From positions 277,501-341,500 of the forward strand of contig JAUIRK010000960.1 of the NCBI GenBank assembly GCA_030549495.1: a stretch of 64,000 nt of DNA. Reading direction: 5' to 3'. Positions 39,801-54,800 of the stretch are shown piece by piece (the first letter of the stretch is position 1; the number at the start of each line of letters is the position of its first letter). The notes below the pieces were generated by a model that did no database searches, was not told the DNA's origin, and saw only the letters and a list, made by a program, of their open reading frames with translations. This DNA is from Nectonema munidae. Its lineage: Eukaryota; Nematomorpha; Nectonematoida; Nectonematidae. The position numbers and the translations under genes are program-made.

Positions 39801-42800
39801 AAACCAATTTTAGACCAATTCACAGTAGACCAATAGTCATTGGACCATTCGTACCTTTGCACAAATTGGTTTTAGACCAAATGGTATTAGACCTTCATAC
39901 CTTTGAATAAATTTGTTTTTGACCAATTCGCATTGAATGAATTTGTATCAGGCACTTCGTGGAGGTTCCATATATTATTAGTGATGTACCGATCCAATAT
40001 TTTTAACCGATTCCACTTAACCTATAAAAGGCCTGCAAACACCGATGCCGCTACTTGATTTCATAAAGTTCACATACTTGTAATGTTTTAGCTTTAGAAA
40101 CACTGGGTTAAGGCATTGAAAAATATAAACTTTTTAATTTGTAGACTTTATCTTATCCTTTAAATATTATTTTAATCTATTATTTTCCTTTATTATGTTC
40201 TTTTGAATATTTTAGAACTTGTGTAAATGGTTCTGTTATTTATACCGAAACATCCTTGAAGAATGGCGATCGCATACTTTGGGGAAATAACCATTTTTTC
40301 AGAATAAACTGTCCTAAAAGTAAAATCCCGTGATTAATTGTTAATTTTGAATTTAACCATGTTGCTTTAGATGGAGAGTGCTCAAGCCTACAACATGGCT
40401 CTCACCTGCGAACGCCTAGCTCTGCCCTACTCGACTACGAACTTGCCAGGGAAGAATTGATGATGAATAATTTTAATACTAGTATTGCCAAAGCTAGCAC
40501 TGAAAATGGAACTTCTTCCTCCATCGTTGATATAACCGAAGTGATAGAAACGATACATAATCAACACATTGAAGAAAGAAATGAAGCTTTGTGCGCCCAA
40601 AAAGAAATGTATGAAGAACACTTAAACAGGCTTAAACAAAGTGCAATAAGCTCTGTTATATCCTCTTCACCCTCTACTACTAGTAATTCGAACTTTACAA
40701 CACCTTGCCAGAGTTTTGATTCCTGGCATGAATTTCATAGATTATTTCAAATTCCAAAATTTTCCAAATACAAGTAAGCAGCTTTTGACATCTTTCTTAA
40801 ATATTCTACATCATTGTAAGATTTGAAGTGTTGTATGTAGACCTGTTTAAGTTCCGATTCAGGACCGGTTAACGGGTCCTACTAGTTCAGTTAGGTTCTG
40901 TCCTTAATTTTTGTAGTCCCGATCTGATTAGTAGATATTATAGTCTGCTTCAAACTATAGACGATCTAGTTCAGTCATGAACTGGATATTATGAGGACAG
41001 GATTTTGAACAGATCTAGTTGTATGATTAAATGTCGATAGAGTACTTGCTGGGCGGGGCAAAATTTTTTATGGAAAAAAAATTAAAAAATTTAGAAAGAA
41101 AACAATTAATCTTTTAACTTTTAGTTTAACTAACTAAATGATTAACTATATATCTAATTATTTACTAACTAACTTAATAACTATTAAATCCAGCACATTT
41201 TAGTTGTGTGATTCCAAATCTTTGAAGTCTCAAGTTTTATTCTAAAATAATATTTCAATATAAACATTACATATATTTAATTAATATAGTTTTCTTGTTC
41301 TTTTATCAAAAAGAAAAAAATAAGATAGTAATCTTTATATCTTTTTATCATTTTAACTGTTGGCATATTTGACTTTAAAGTGTGCTTAATATCATTCGCT
41401 TATTTTCAAGTTATACTTAGGTTGTTTCTAATATTTTAATCCAGTAGACTTCTATCATATAATATTTATATAGTAACACCCTTTTGAAATAATACATATA
41501 CAGAAAAATCTAGTTGTGCTGAATTTGAGGGGACAGATTAAAAACGTCAATGCCACAGATTCAAGATAGCTGACGTTTTAAAGATGTACGACGATTTTGT
41601 CAAAGGGTGGTTAGAGGGACTTATCAAAAAATTGACGATTGATGGTTTTTACCCTTTTGGGGGACCAGTGTATTACCAGTGTCTGAAGAAATAAAAAGAG
41701 TCTGTTTAAATAGAAAAAAATTCATTCTAAAAGAAATCAGATAATTAGTGAAAATTGAATTAAAAAATTGATTTACATGATCAATATTTCATTTAAACTT
41801 TAACACAGAAAATAAATTAAAAAAATATGAACTTTTTATTCATTGCGTTATGAAAGAAAAATGACACATTAAGACAAAAGGAGTAAATAATATCTATTAT
41901 TCATCTTCGAGCCAGCTAAGAGACTTCGAGATAAGCAAAAATGGGGCTTATCTAACTTCGAATTTTTGTGCTTAAAGCGTCAATAAAAGAATACATTGCG
42001 CGCAGCGTTAACCCGAATGATATGTAAGATTTATTTTTGTTATTCAAAAAATATTAATACTTTTCATATAAAAGCCCGTTATTATAGTAGTATTGAAAAA
42101 TATAATTAATTTTAAAATAACAGAGTAATTATATTATAAATACCATATTAATTAAAATATTCGTCGTCTTGTTATTTAACTTATAGTTTATGCAGGAACT
42201 TTGAATCATTTGTTTATTTAAAATAGTATCTTTTTACGCAATTTTCTACTATTTTAAAAATAGTTTTAGTACAAAATTTCTAAGCAATTGTATTAAATGA
42301 TGATGGTTATATTCGTAATATACAATATTTATCTGATTTTGTAGAAACGCTTCACTCAAGCCCAAACTATTACGCTTGAAGGAGAGTCTTATTCATGCAA
42401 ACTCTTTGGTAACAGAAGCAAACTTTCTTGCAAAAGAATTAGGCACTGATGTCGAATTTGAAGTTACTTTACAAATACCCATTTCTAATCTTACCCCCAA
42501 CAATAAGGTTTTCCCTGGATCTGATTATATTTTTTTAATTTTACCTCTAAATATTTAACTTCAGAAAATTGAAATCATTAGCGAACCTGCAGTTTTAATC
42601 AAGTCAAAAGTGTATGGAGAGATTGTTTGGTCCCTTGAAAAGTTGGAAAACAAGTTGATTGATGTTAGAGAAATGTATCAGGCGAGAGATCATCCACTTA
42701 AGGTAAGGCATTGAAATTCTAAGAGAAAAATTGAAGTGAATAATTCTCTCTCTTCTTTAGAATGATATCATTTCTGATCCCTTCAACTTTTCCACAAATA

Positions 42801-45800
42801 ATCAAGTTTTTATAGGAATGGCAAACATATTCCTGGATGTTTTATTGCTTCAAACAACTTTGATATACAAAGTGCCGATAATAAGCCACCTTGGAGAGAT
42901 TGTCGGTCGACTTCATGTTAAATTTTCAGGCAGCTTTGATGACTGTGAGCTCGAAGAAGAATATAGTGCCTCTGGCTTGCATGCAAATCTTTCATCAAGT
43001 ATTTCAGACGATACACATTCTCAAAGAACACTTCAAGATTCCAATCTCGATGATATTGAATACAAATCAAAAGTAGTGAACTGTAAAGTAAAAATAATTT
43101 CAAATTTATTCCACCTTTATTTGAATAAATTTATGGTTGTACCGCTTTTTTTGAGATTTAAGTATTTCAGTGTATGGGTGTCTAATGTCAATATCTAGAT
43201 GTTTTTTTGCGTCAAACTTGTATTAATGCAAAAAAATAGGAAAGTTTGTGTCAAGAATGTAGAAAGTGTATATGTTAATGCAAGGGCACAACCAGAGGGG
43301 GCAAGGAGTAGTCCCCCTGTCAGATAAGCTTATGTTATAAATTTTTTAACTTTTTAATTTTATTTCTAATAAAAAAATCAAGATTATTAACTTATATTTA
43401 AAAACACTATTTAGGATTTATAAAATAATTTATTTTTAGAGTTGAATTAAGGTCTTTTACTAATAGTAAAAATTCTTTTAGTTTTTGCCCCCTCTTTCAA
43501 AAATTTCTAATTCCGTCCTTGTCTTAATGTATATATGTACGATTGCGCTAATAATAAACCTAACCTCAACCCTAACACTAATGTTAATTCTTCACTAATC
43601 CTACAATAGGTTTCCAAAAAATAAATGGAGTTTAGAAGGAAGGGGTGTTAAATTGATAGATGATAATCAATTAGAAAAACAATCTTGAGGCATAGATTAT
43701 TATTATTACTAGTCTTAAAATGTAGACTTTGATTTATCATTATGTGAACATATTTCTTCTTATAAGTCTGTAGGGTAAGCGAAAAAAATTGAAGCATTAA
43801 TCAATTCATTTGATTTCATTCGTATCCTAATCAATTGGATTTAAGATATATGAATACGGACTCTAATATTTTTATTTCACTTCATTTTCTAGCGAAAAGT
43901 TCGAAAGAATTCGTGATTCATGTATTTTTTCATTGAGCATATAAAGAACTCATTAGTCCACTTGATTTAATTCGTTCAGTTTTATTCAGCTAAAGAGAGC
44001 GATTTAAAAACATTGTAATAATAAATCTGATGAATGATCAATAAATATATTTTCTAAATAAATCATCTTCAATAAACTAGTTTCTGTTGTATTTCCTAAA
44101 AGCCGCCGCTTCTGACTATTATACAAATTCAAAGTGTGGCGTAACAATAGAGATTACAAGACACGCTGAAGTAATTTTTCAACGCTGACAGGATACATAT
44201 ATAAGTACTTTAATTATTATTATAATTTTAATAGCAATATTTACTTGATTTATAATTATATTTATGAAATTAACCATACAAACAAAGATGATGTCTACTC
44301 CTGCTTTTTTAAACCATCACACACTGCATCAACACAGATTATTATTCACAGCTAGTCTAACCTATGATTTCTCATTTTTTACCATTGAAGAAACTTGAAA
44401 CAAATTTAATCCAACAAGAAACATGGTGCATTATTATTTTCATATATTTTTATCACAGTGTTTGCTATTGAAGGAAGTGCGAATTAGTTTCAAGATAAAA
44501 AAAGAAGAATTTTCTATATTGAAATGACGAAAAAAAACTACAAAAGTTGATTTAATTTTATCTTTCTAAAAATGTTTTAAACAGTGAAAAAAATTGCAAA
44601 AATTACGCTAGGAATTTCTCAACAAATAATATAGAAAAGAATCTTCTAAATTTTTTAGGCGCCAGGTGTCTTTTTTAATACACAACTTTAAAAAATTTTA
44701 AAAATGCAAAATTTAATTTAATTCAAGTTTTTTAAATAAAGGATGTATATATAATATATAGCAAAAAGAAAAAAGTTAAATCAAAAATTATTTTAAATAA
44801 CTAGTTAAAAGTAAATATAACCAATTGATTTAAGTTCAAAATTTGTTGCTATTACCTATATCAAGAGAATTAATCACAAATAAAACGAAATGTAAAAACT
44901 ATAAAAAACTTTAAAATCAATGATATGAGATCAACATGAAAAATTTATTTTTTTAAAAATTAAATAAAATAAAAAGGGTAATTTGATTAGTAATATTACA
45001 ATCATGAGAATAAATAGATCTCTTAAGTGCATTACCTTTTCCGTGGAATCCCTTGAAATATTTTGCTAAACCCTAGAGTTCCGGGTAAGCCTGTTTAAGA
45101 AATACTGATATAACAAATTATTGTACATGTATCTAAGTTCATTAATCGAGCTGATTCACTCCCCAAACGTGATTTAACGGTTACCATAAACACGAGTCCT
45201 GAATCTGTATACATTTGTTTCAATTAAATATAAAGTGATGTTAACCCATTTAGGACCAATGTTCCTATTTTGGAACATAAATAATTTCATCTTCGTCTGC
45301 TTTTTTCAATGACTTTGAATATAAATCGTCTGCGTTTTTTAGATATCGTCTGCTTTGCTTGGTCTTAAATGGGTTAAAATGGTCTAATGAAATGAAAGTC
45401 ATTTCAATTGTTCTCTTCTTTATTTTTAATGAACGTTTATTCTTGTATATAATACTGAATAATTTCATCAATTATTAATTTTTAAAAGCTTGTCGTAGAA
45501 AAAGCAACTGGCTTATCCCAAGTCTATTCCGATCCAATTTTCTGCCAATATTCCGTATACAAGTTGGAAGATTCTTTAGTCTCTTTTAATGGAGTTTGTG
45601 AAGAAAGCTTTAATTCTTCACTCAACGTCCACTTTAATCACACAAGAGTAACATTTTTATGAAATATTATTTCTTTGATATCTTTAATGCAAAAAAAAAT
45701 TAAAATAAACAGAAGAGATTTTATCATGTATATTATGATTAGGTATATACAATTTTTAATTCTAAAGTGTCTTTTTTTAATTCTAAAGTGTCTTTTTTGA

Positions 45801-48800
45801 TTTTACTTTTCTGAATAAGCTTTCAAGTCTTGTTTCTAATAAATGCGTGTTATATTATGTGTGATTGTCAGGTTCTGTAGACGTGTTTGAAAGATACACT
45901 GATAATTTTCTATTTGATCATTTCCTCTATCCATAATAATTAGCCAGCAGTTTTTTAGGTTACTTATTTTAGATAGCAGTTCGATAAAAAATTCTTCAAT
46001 TTTTTTCATTTTTAGGAAAAAATGTAACATTGATAGCAGCAATGAGCGAAAGCGGAGTAGTTCATTACAAAATTATCAATGATGGTACCTGTAATTCAAA
46101 AAAGTTTGCAGAATTTTTGATCGAACTGTTATCTAAAATAAGTAACCTAAAAAACTGCTGGCTAATTATTATGGATAACGCTAAGATCTATAAAACTCAA
46201 ACTATCGAAAACTTAATAACGTCAGATGGACAAATTTGAAGTTTTTGTCTCCTTATAGTTACATGCTGAATCCAATTGAGCTGGCATTCTAAAAAATCAA
46301 AAATTTTGCAAAACAGAAATTAAGTAAGGTTTACTTCAATATTTATAAAACATGTTTTAAAAACTTTTATTTTAGACACAACACTTTCTTTCATGCTAGA
46401 TGAAGTGATCAAATAGAAAATTATCAGTGTATCTTTCAACACGTCTACAGAACCTGACAATCGAATATAATATTACGCGCATTTATTAGAAACAAGACTT
46501 CAAAGCTTATTCAGAAAAGTAAAATCAAAAAAGACACTTTAGAATTTAAAAAAGGCACTTTAGAATTTGAAAAAGACACTTTAGAATTTAAAAAAGACAC
46601 TTTAGATTAGAATTTGAAAAAGACACTTTAGAATTTAAAAAAGACACTTTAGAATCTGAAAAAGACCGATTAGAACTAAAATGGTATATTTCATGGCAAT
46701 TATTATTTAAAGCAGGGGTTGGCAAAGTGGTCGGTATCGACCCGCGGGGGATCATAACACATCTTTAGGGGTCGATAAGATAGAAAAACTTACCAAATTG
46801 TTCTATGCTTTTTTACTTTATAGTAAAAAAAATACTTTAAAGTGTATTGTTGACATTGATTAATGCTTTTATAAAACATTTCTATGTGGGGTGGGGGTCG
46901 ATGTGAAGACAAATGTTCTACGAAGGGGCCGACGGGTAAAAAAAGTTTGCCGCTCCCTGATCTAAAGTATAGTTATAGATGGTTGACGATGCTCTTATTT
47001 CTAGAAGTTTCTAAAAATTGGGGCTCTTACCCGATGAATCGCGTTAGTCGTTACGTTTTTGAATCCAACTGTGTTAACATTATGGTGTATCGTCGGTCTT
47101 TAAAACTACGCTCTTGGATCTAGACAGAACTTTACTCAGTCCCTATTTTTTTTGCGACCCTCTAGACATCTTAAGTATATCTAAAATTATAATAGACATA
47201 AATCTACTTTATTAATTCATTATTATTTTTTCATTGCTAAATCCTTCAATTTTATCATCTTAAGTTGAACAAATTTAATGGATGAATACAGAAAGACAGT
47301 TCAAAATTTTTGCTAGCCGAAAAAAATAATTAATTTAACCCGTTAACAACCAGAATAATAATAATCAGACGATATCTAATGTAAAGCAGAAGATTTGTAT
47401 TAAAAGGCTTAAATGCAGACGATTTTATTTTATGTAAAGTCGACGGTGGTGGATAACCGGTTAAGTATGTTAAATAGTAATAATTCTTTTCAAAAATGTG
47501 AAAACTCTATTCAATCATTCACAAGTAAAAGTTTAGTAAAATGTCACCTGAATCGATATATTTATCTTATGGGTTAAAATTTTCAACAATACTGACATCA
47601 TTGTATCCTTTTACTAAAAGTTGCTTTGGTTCTACTCTTAACCCTTTGTATGTTTTTTACCTAATGTTACTATATTTATGAAATTTTATTGAAAATCATT
47701 TGGACTATATCCAGTGGAATTTAATAGCAATTAGTCAAAATCGTCTGTTTTGCGTGAACTAAAATGGAGAATTTAAATATGAATAGTTGCTACAATACTC
47801 TGGCATTATCCTCATTAATTTACCTTTTCTTTTTAAGAATTGCCATTCCCCATATCTGAGACTCTTATATTTAAAATATTCGCAGTCATAATTCGAATAT
47901 ATGTCTAAGTTTAATAATTTTATATAATATTTTATACTTTCTACTTCTTACGAAACTTCAAGATGCCAAGTTTTGGTATATTATGAAAGTAGTCATTTGT
48001 AATCTTATCGAAGATCAAAAATAATTTTATATTTAAAAACATAATAAATTGAAACAATATTATATATTTATGAGTTTAGTTGTTCAAAAATATCTTTTTA
48101 CTCTTCTTGAGAATGTATTTATATTTTATTTTCATACTGAAGTGTATGGTTTTATTAATAGAAAGGGGAAGTTTTTTAATTATTCACATAATCTCTTAAC
48201 AAAATGCATAGCTTGGGGAAAATGAAAATATAACTAACATATGAATTATAAAGAACAAAAATATTGACATATTTTTCGGCATTTCTCAACAGTCTTATGT
48301 TTTTTCTATATTACCTCGTTTATAATCTAAGAATATATATTTTAAAAACAAATGTAATATGAAAAATTTGTTAAGGTAGATTAAAAAATACAAATAAATA
48401 TATTTACTAACTATTTTCGGGTGTAGTACAAGACAGAATTATGAATGCCATAATGAATCATGTGATCTTTTTAAAAAAAAAAGATTTTTTAAATTATGTT
48501 AAAAATGATTAATTCTATTTTTGTTTATTTTAATTTAGGAGTTTCAGCTTGTTTTTAGCAATGATTTAATTAACTTTGCTTCAGAAGGCGCTATTTCAAT
48601 AGAAGTTTGGGGAAAGAAAAAGGTTAGCCGATTTGAAACATTTAAAGCCAAAGACTCATTTCTTTGCCAACCCGACTTCAAAATAACTTCTTTAAATGAA
48701 AGGTTTTTTTGATTTACTACTTAATCTTTTTTTTTGAAATGGTCTAAAGTTTTCAAGATATAATATAGAGATGTATCGGATGTGAAATTTTTTGTATCTG

Positions 48801-51800
48801 CGAATGTCGATATCAAATTTGACATTCTAGCGGATGAGGATACGGATATCATAATTTGCTATTTTAAGCAAATGCACATTTATACTTCCTAAAAATTTAG
48901 AGAGAAGATGACATTGTACATGTGTTATCATAAAGAAATACTATCATAAAAATTTTGGATAAAGTAAAAATAGAGCAAATACATTAAAAACTCATTTTTT
49001 GTCTGTTTCTTTGACACTAAATGAATTAACTGATTTCTTTAGTATCTCACAACTTCTTAATTTTATTTGTGGTGTTAATTCTGACTTTCAGATAATAGAA
49101 GAGTTAGCAAAGGTAATTTTTTATAATTCAAGAATGAGAACAAACTATAAACCTAATAATATTAGGTTTAAAAGAAAATTCATTACCAAAAGTTTTTTGA
49201 AGAAAATACCTCCTCAAAAGAAGTTTGGACTAAGATTAAGAGTGTAATAAAGCCTTCTAGTAATTTAGAAACGTGTATCATAATAGATGGAAAAACTGTT
49301 GTTGATGAGAACTTTGTCGCGAATGAAATGAACAAGATTTTTATTCAGTCTCCGATTGATGATTCAAAAGCTGTTTATGAAAAGAGTAAAATTGGGTATA
49401 AACCGACTTTCAGTCTGAAAATGATCGATTCAAAAGATGTGTTGCAAGCAATAGAAAGTATGAAGAACAGCAAGTCTAAAGATGCTTATGGCTTAAGTAT
49501 ACATCATTTGAGACTGGTTTCTTTTGAAATTTCTGATATTCTTGCTCACTGTTTCAATATTTGTTTGAAATGCTCATGTTTTCCTTCTGTATTAAAGCTG
49601 AATCGAGTTGTTCCAGTTGCAAAAAAAGACAGTGTTCATGATATTTCAAATTACAGGCCTATTTCCATTGTTCCGATCATCGCTAAAGTTTTTGAAAGAT
49701 TGATATTTTCTCAAGTCTCTTCTTTTTTTGAAGACAATAAATTGTTGTCACGATTCCAATTTGGTTTTCGTAGAGGATCTTCAACAGAGTTGCTCCAAAG
49801 CTGTTTTCTTGATAAGGTTGTGTCTTATCTTGAAAATAAAAGTGACGTTGGTGTCATTTGTCTTGACCTTTCAAAGGCATTTGATAGTGTATCTCACAGA
49901 CTTCTACTAAAAAAACTCTCGAGTTATGGTTTTCTTGGTAATGCCTTAGATTTCCTTGCATCATATTTGTTTGGTAGAAAACAATTTGTTAACTTTAAAA
50001 AAGCTAATTCTACTATTCGTGAAACCTTTAGAGGAGTTCCTCAAGGATCGATACTGGGGCCCACGCTCTTCGCCATTTACATGAATGACTTTTTCGAATG
50101 TATTCCTTTTTTTGATGTCTTCATGTACGCTGATGATATCACACTTCTCTTCCCTTACTCTTTTGGTAATAGTATTCTTTTTAATCATGTCTTCTCCAAA
50201 GTAAAGAACTGGTGCCTGGATAACTATCTCTCAATAAATAATTCAAAAACGAAAGCAATGATAATTTCCAAAAAGTCTCACGTTGATCCTAAATTGTTTT
50301 ACAAAGAAAATCTGCAAGTCTTTTCAGAAGTTAATCTTCTTGGATTGATAATAGATAAAAAATTGACCTTTCACCAACACGTTGACTCACTTTCTTTGAA
50401 ACTTGGTAAAGTGGTTGGAATCCTCAAGCACACACAAAGACTCTTTCCAAGAAATATTATGTTAATTCTCCTTAAAACACTCTTTCTCCCTCATCTTTGT
50501 TATAGTTTAATTAACTTTGGACACTGCAATTTGAAACCCCTAGAAGTCTTATACAAGAAAGCCTTAAGAGTCGTCTCAAAATCAAAAAAATGTTCTCACA
50601 CTAATAAGCTTTTTATGGAATGCAACCTCCTCAAATTAGAAGATATATATTATCAAAAAATTGGAATGTTTTTATTATCCAACCTCAACTCCTCTCATAA
50701 GCATTTTGAAAATCTTATAACTTATGCAACAAAGGCAGAATATTGAGAAATCATCTTAATCTCGTTAAACCTCATTTTAGACTCCATTGTTCAAACTTGT
50801 CAATGAGACATAAAGTCATAGTTTTTTATGAAAAATACAGATTTTTGTTGGGAGAAAGTGGCTCGTCAACTGAAAGATTCAAAAAGATTTTCAACTCTTA
50901 CATTTCCTCTCAATATTCCCAACTTCCTCCATGTTCTGATATGAACTGTTTCATTTGCTCTGATCCATGATAAGAGTTTCTCGTTTTCTTTGACTTCTTT
51001 TTTGCAGTGTGTATCCTTCAGCGGTTTCTATAAACCTTTGGATTTACACATATTTTTTATTCCACATTTGCTTATTTTCTCATTTGCTTTCATATCGTAT
51101 TCCAAAATAACTGTTAAATACATAGATTATTATTTATTAATGTAATTTTGTTTTCCACAATATATATTCGCTATATATGTCTCAGTTTCCCTATTTTATT
51201 TTAACTTTTTCTTTTCATTTTCAAAATAAATCTTATCTTATCTATCTATCTAATAATTCAAAAATAAGTAAATAAAAGAATCAATATTCTCATTATAGTA
51301 TTTGACAATCAAACATGTAATACATTTTCCTATTTTATACCACTTGTTTTCTGTGTAAACTTTGTTTATTTAAAATGTTTTGAAATATAGATAAAACAAA
51401 TGTGTAGCAATGAATGATCGTAAAATGTCGAAAATAGAATGAACAAAGAAATGTTTTAACATCTACGTTTGTTTATAAAGTTAATTCGTTGAATAAAGTT
51501 ATTTCCATGTTTTCCCCGTGGATGTGAGAAAGCTGATACAATGAGGATACATAAAAAGTGGAAATGAGAATAATATATTTTAAAAATACTTATCTTGTAA
51601 GAAAAATATTTATGCAAATCAAAATTTTAGCTTGCAGGCCGGACAAACTTACTTCATGGGCCGAAACTGGCTCGCGGGCCCAAGTTTGGTGACCCCTGTT
51701 TTAAAGAGACAGTTTAAAGTAGTTACTTTCAAATGATATGTTTTGTTAAGCAAAATTCAAAATGATTTATTACAAATTCTTGTAAAATTAGATAAATCTT

Positions 51801-54800
51801 GAAAAAGTTTATCAAATTTCAATTATTGCAACGTAAAGAAGAATGTTCCCAGCTTTGTATATTTTAAGTAAATTAAAAAATAAATAAATCTATTAACTGG
51901 AATATGCTATCACTCAAATAACCAGCTTCAACTTGATAAACTTATTTGTCACTCAAAGGTTCTATAAAAAAACGTACCAAGATCGATATCATACGAAACT
52001 TCGATATTTATCTTGATTTAGTTCTTTCTCGGACATAATTTGGAAAAGTAATGTTCCGTATGCCATTACTTCTTGCTACTTTTACTGCAAAAAATACATA
52101 TCTTTAAAAATTTACAACTTCTAATTTTTCAACGTTTTGCCAGAATATATTATAAAGTTTCCCCATTTAAAAAATATGATAATGAGAAAGCTATTTATAA
52201 ACATCAAGTTATTTCTTACTTTGATTATAATACTTATTAAAAAAGTAAACCAATTTTTTATTCTAACTTTTAAGATGGAGAGATGTCAAAAGTAAAATTG
52301 AATTATGGGTCGAAATTCAAGAATTGAATGATAGTGGTGAGTATGCAGCTGTTGAAGTTACTCCTTCTGATGATGTACTCTGTGGTGGCATATATCAAGT
52401 TAGGCAAGGACATCAACGAAGAGTCAAAATTAGCATCGTTCCTACCACGTCATCTCTTAGCAACGGCAGTCTTCCCATTAGTATTACAGGTATAATTTAT
52501 GCCACAATTATTCTATCATTTGGATTTATACTTTATTCCCGTTATAAAATATATTTTTAATAGTTTAGTATACGGATGAAAAATAGTTTAGTTGTATAAA
52601 TTGGGTCATTTAAAAAGTTAAGCAGACGATAATTTTTCAGAAATTTGGGCTTTAGAGGATTAACGAAATGTCCCCAAATTCAAAATTGATACTCAACAAT
52701 TTTTGACTATGTTTTGCTACGTATTGCATGTCTTTTAAATATTCATTATTTTTTAAATAGTTTAACCCTTTCGTGATCAGAAAAATTAGACGATATTTAT
52801 TAAAAAGCAGAAGATTCATATACAAAACTAATTGAAAAAGCAGACGAAGGTTAAATTGTTTATGTATCATATATGATACACTGGTCACGAAAGGGTTAAT
52901 GGAATTCGCCTTCAAACTAAACAATTGCACGATCTCTATGATAGTCGTCTCATTTTTCTCTAATGAAAAAATTATTGAAAGTTTTTGCTTTCTTTCTAAC
53001 CTCAGTAAAGCCTTAATTTTGCTTCAGCAAATGTCATAGCGGTGTAGGCATTAGGCTCAGTTGTTTTAAATTTTAAAATTATAAGTTTATTCAATCTCTA
53101 AATACTATATATGGAGATTAGTGGTAAGAGAAATAGGGGACGTCCAAAATGGACTTGGGAGGAAAAACTAATGGAAGAAATTAGAAGGCTTATGATGAAA
53201 GAAGCAGATGCGCTTGATAGAAAGAAGTGGAGACTAGTTTTGTTCTATGGTGCAACAGTCAGAAACCTCTTGCGATAAATGGAATTTAACTGATTTAACC
53301 CATTTAAGACCAAGCAAAGCAGACGATATCTAAAAATCGCAGACGATTTATATTCAAAGTCATTGAAAAAAGCAGACGAAGATGAAATTACTTATGTTCC
53401 AAAATAGGAACATTGGTCGTAAATGGAAAATAAATGATGTGATGGTGATGATTGAGTCCTTCATTGATGAAATGATTCTATTAAAATCTCTTTGGCTATT
53501 ATGTCTCTAAGAAACTTGGTGTAGGAAGTGCGTACTTATACTAACCTTTGCAAGAGTATAAGCTCTTTACCCTAATCCGGTTAAGTCTCTTCCCATTCTG
53601 GGCTTGCTTTCTACATAAACAAAAATAATGAATTCTCTATTTTTGATAGCAACTTTGTATCAGGGGCGCACATCCTCAAAATTATTGGAGGGGCGAAATT
53701 TTTTGTGCAATTATCAAATTACTGCTCTGGAAATACCACGGGACACCAAATATTCAAGAAATCCTTTAAAATACAGTGTATACAGCGCACACGTGAATTT
53801 ATAAGACTACTTTATATTTTACTTTATTATTAATTTTTAATAATAAAGTAAATTTAATTTTTTATATTTTTATTATATAGATTTATTAATTTGAGTCTTT
53901 CTCAAATTTTCTTTCTCATTTGAAGAACAATTTACCCATATTCTTTTCGTAGATTTTAATCTAGACTTTCTCAAAATTATAATTATTCCGTTAGCTTTTT
54001 CTATAACTTATCTTTTCTAACTACTTTAAACCAAACATCACATTACTTAGAAGTCCTGTGCCTAAACTCATTGATAATATTTTTATTTATTAATTTTTTG
54101 ATCAATATTCTTGTCTTAACTGTAAATCAATATTTTCCGATCACCTGCCTTTCTGTTTTTCTTAAAATAGGTCAATGAAATAAAAATTATCCCTTCTTTC
54201 ATTTTGATGAATTGATGAGACTTGCTTCTGTTTCTATGTTGTCTTACTAATTGTAACAACTCAATGATAATTCCGACTATCTTTTTTCGAATTCATGCTC
54301 TGTGAACTCATGGAAGTTTCCACAGAAACATTTAAAACTATTATATAAAAACAAAGATAATGATAATTATAGAGGTACTTAATTTTATTAATACTAGATA
54401 TGTTCTTTTCAAAAAATATTAGAAAGACAAAGAGAACATTGAAATCAAAATAAAACTTTTTAAGTATTAAAATTTAATATTAATTCGTATATCTTAAAAG
54501 AATCGTATTTTCAACTCTTTTTTCTAAGTGCAACTCTCCTGTTAAGTTTGGTTTAAAATAAGTGAAAATATTAAAAAATCTTATAAAAAATCAATTTTAA
54601 TAAAAGATAACATTATTTTAATTGAAGATGAACATCTGATGCTACAAAGGTAATGAATAATTTTCTTATTGTTGTTGTTTTGGAGCTTATTAAGCTCGAA
54701 AGCTCTTATAAGCCACGTATGCTGGTTTAAAGACAGCTGCACCATTCCCTTGCAGCAATTACCACTTTACTTTTGTTCTACCAGATAGCTTCAGCAACAC

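Larger units (their letters stand above)
34749..40319 (+). other. KIF13: KIF13 neck coil and FHA domain (exons 8-11)
   Basis: Exon 8 gives a charged helix ([19 protein letters not shown], then [10 protein letters not shown]), the neck coiled coil typical of kinesin-3. Exons 9-11 make the forkhead-associated domain: [18 protein letters not shown], then [24 protein letters not shown], and [16 protein letters not shown]. The FHA fold usually binds phosphothreonine and in kinesin-3 helps control dimerisation. In this copy the recognition loops are [12 protein letters not shown] and the GLGIMPEH strand, close to KIF13 (I recall GMGILPEHC). Introns 9 and 11 are only about 50 bp, in contrast to the multi-kilobase introns in the motor part. 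Confidence 0.92.
40371..52489 (+). other. KIF13: KIF13 stalk and conserved mid-region (exons 12-18)
   Basis: Exon 12 starts with a serine-rich linker and a helix ([18 protein letters not shown]). It ends in a stretch rich in Ser/Thr/Asn. Exons 13-15 carry the kinesin-3 block [53 protein letters not shown] and [17 protein letters not shown]. The last of these matches the conserved kinesin-3 stretch after the FHA domain. Exons 16-18 carry [46 protein letters not shown] and [16 protein letters not shown]. These correspond in KIF13 to the region that binds MAGUK proteins, so a scaffold-linked cargo role is inferred. Confidence 0.9.

Noticed and set aside
41500-41700. Possible coding region in intron 12
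   Set aside because: No extended open frame or recognisable motif on either strand.
48770-48900. Possible transposon start (GAGATGTATCGGATGTG)
   Set aside because: Resembles the opening of some hAT elements, but no second end or target duplication was found.
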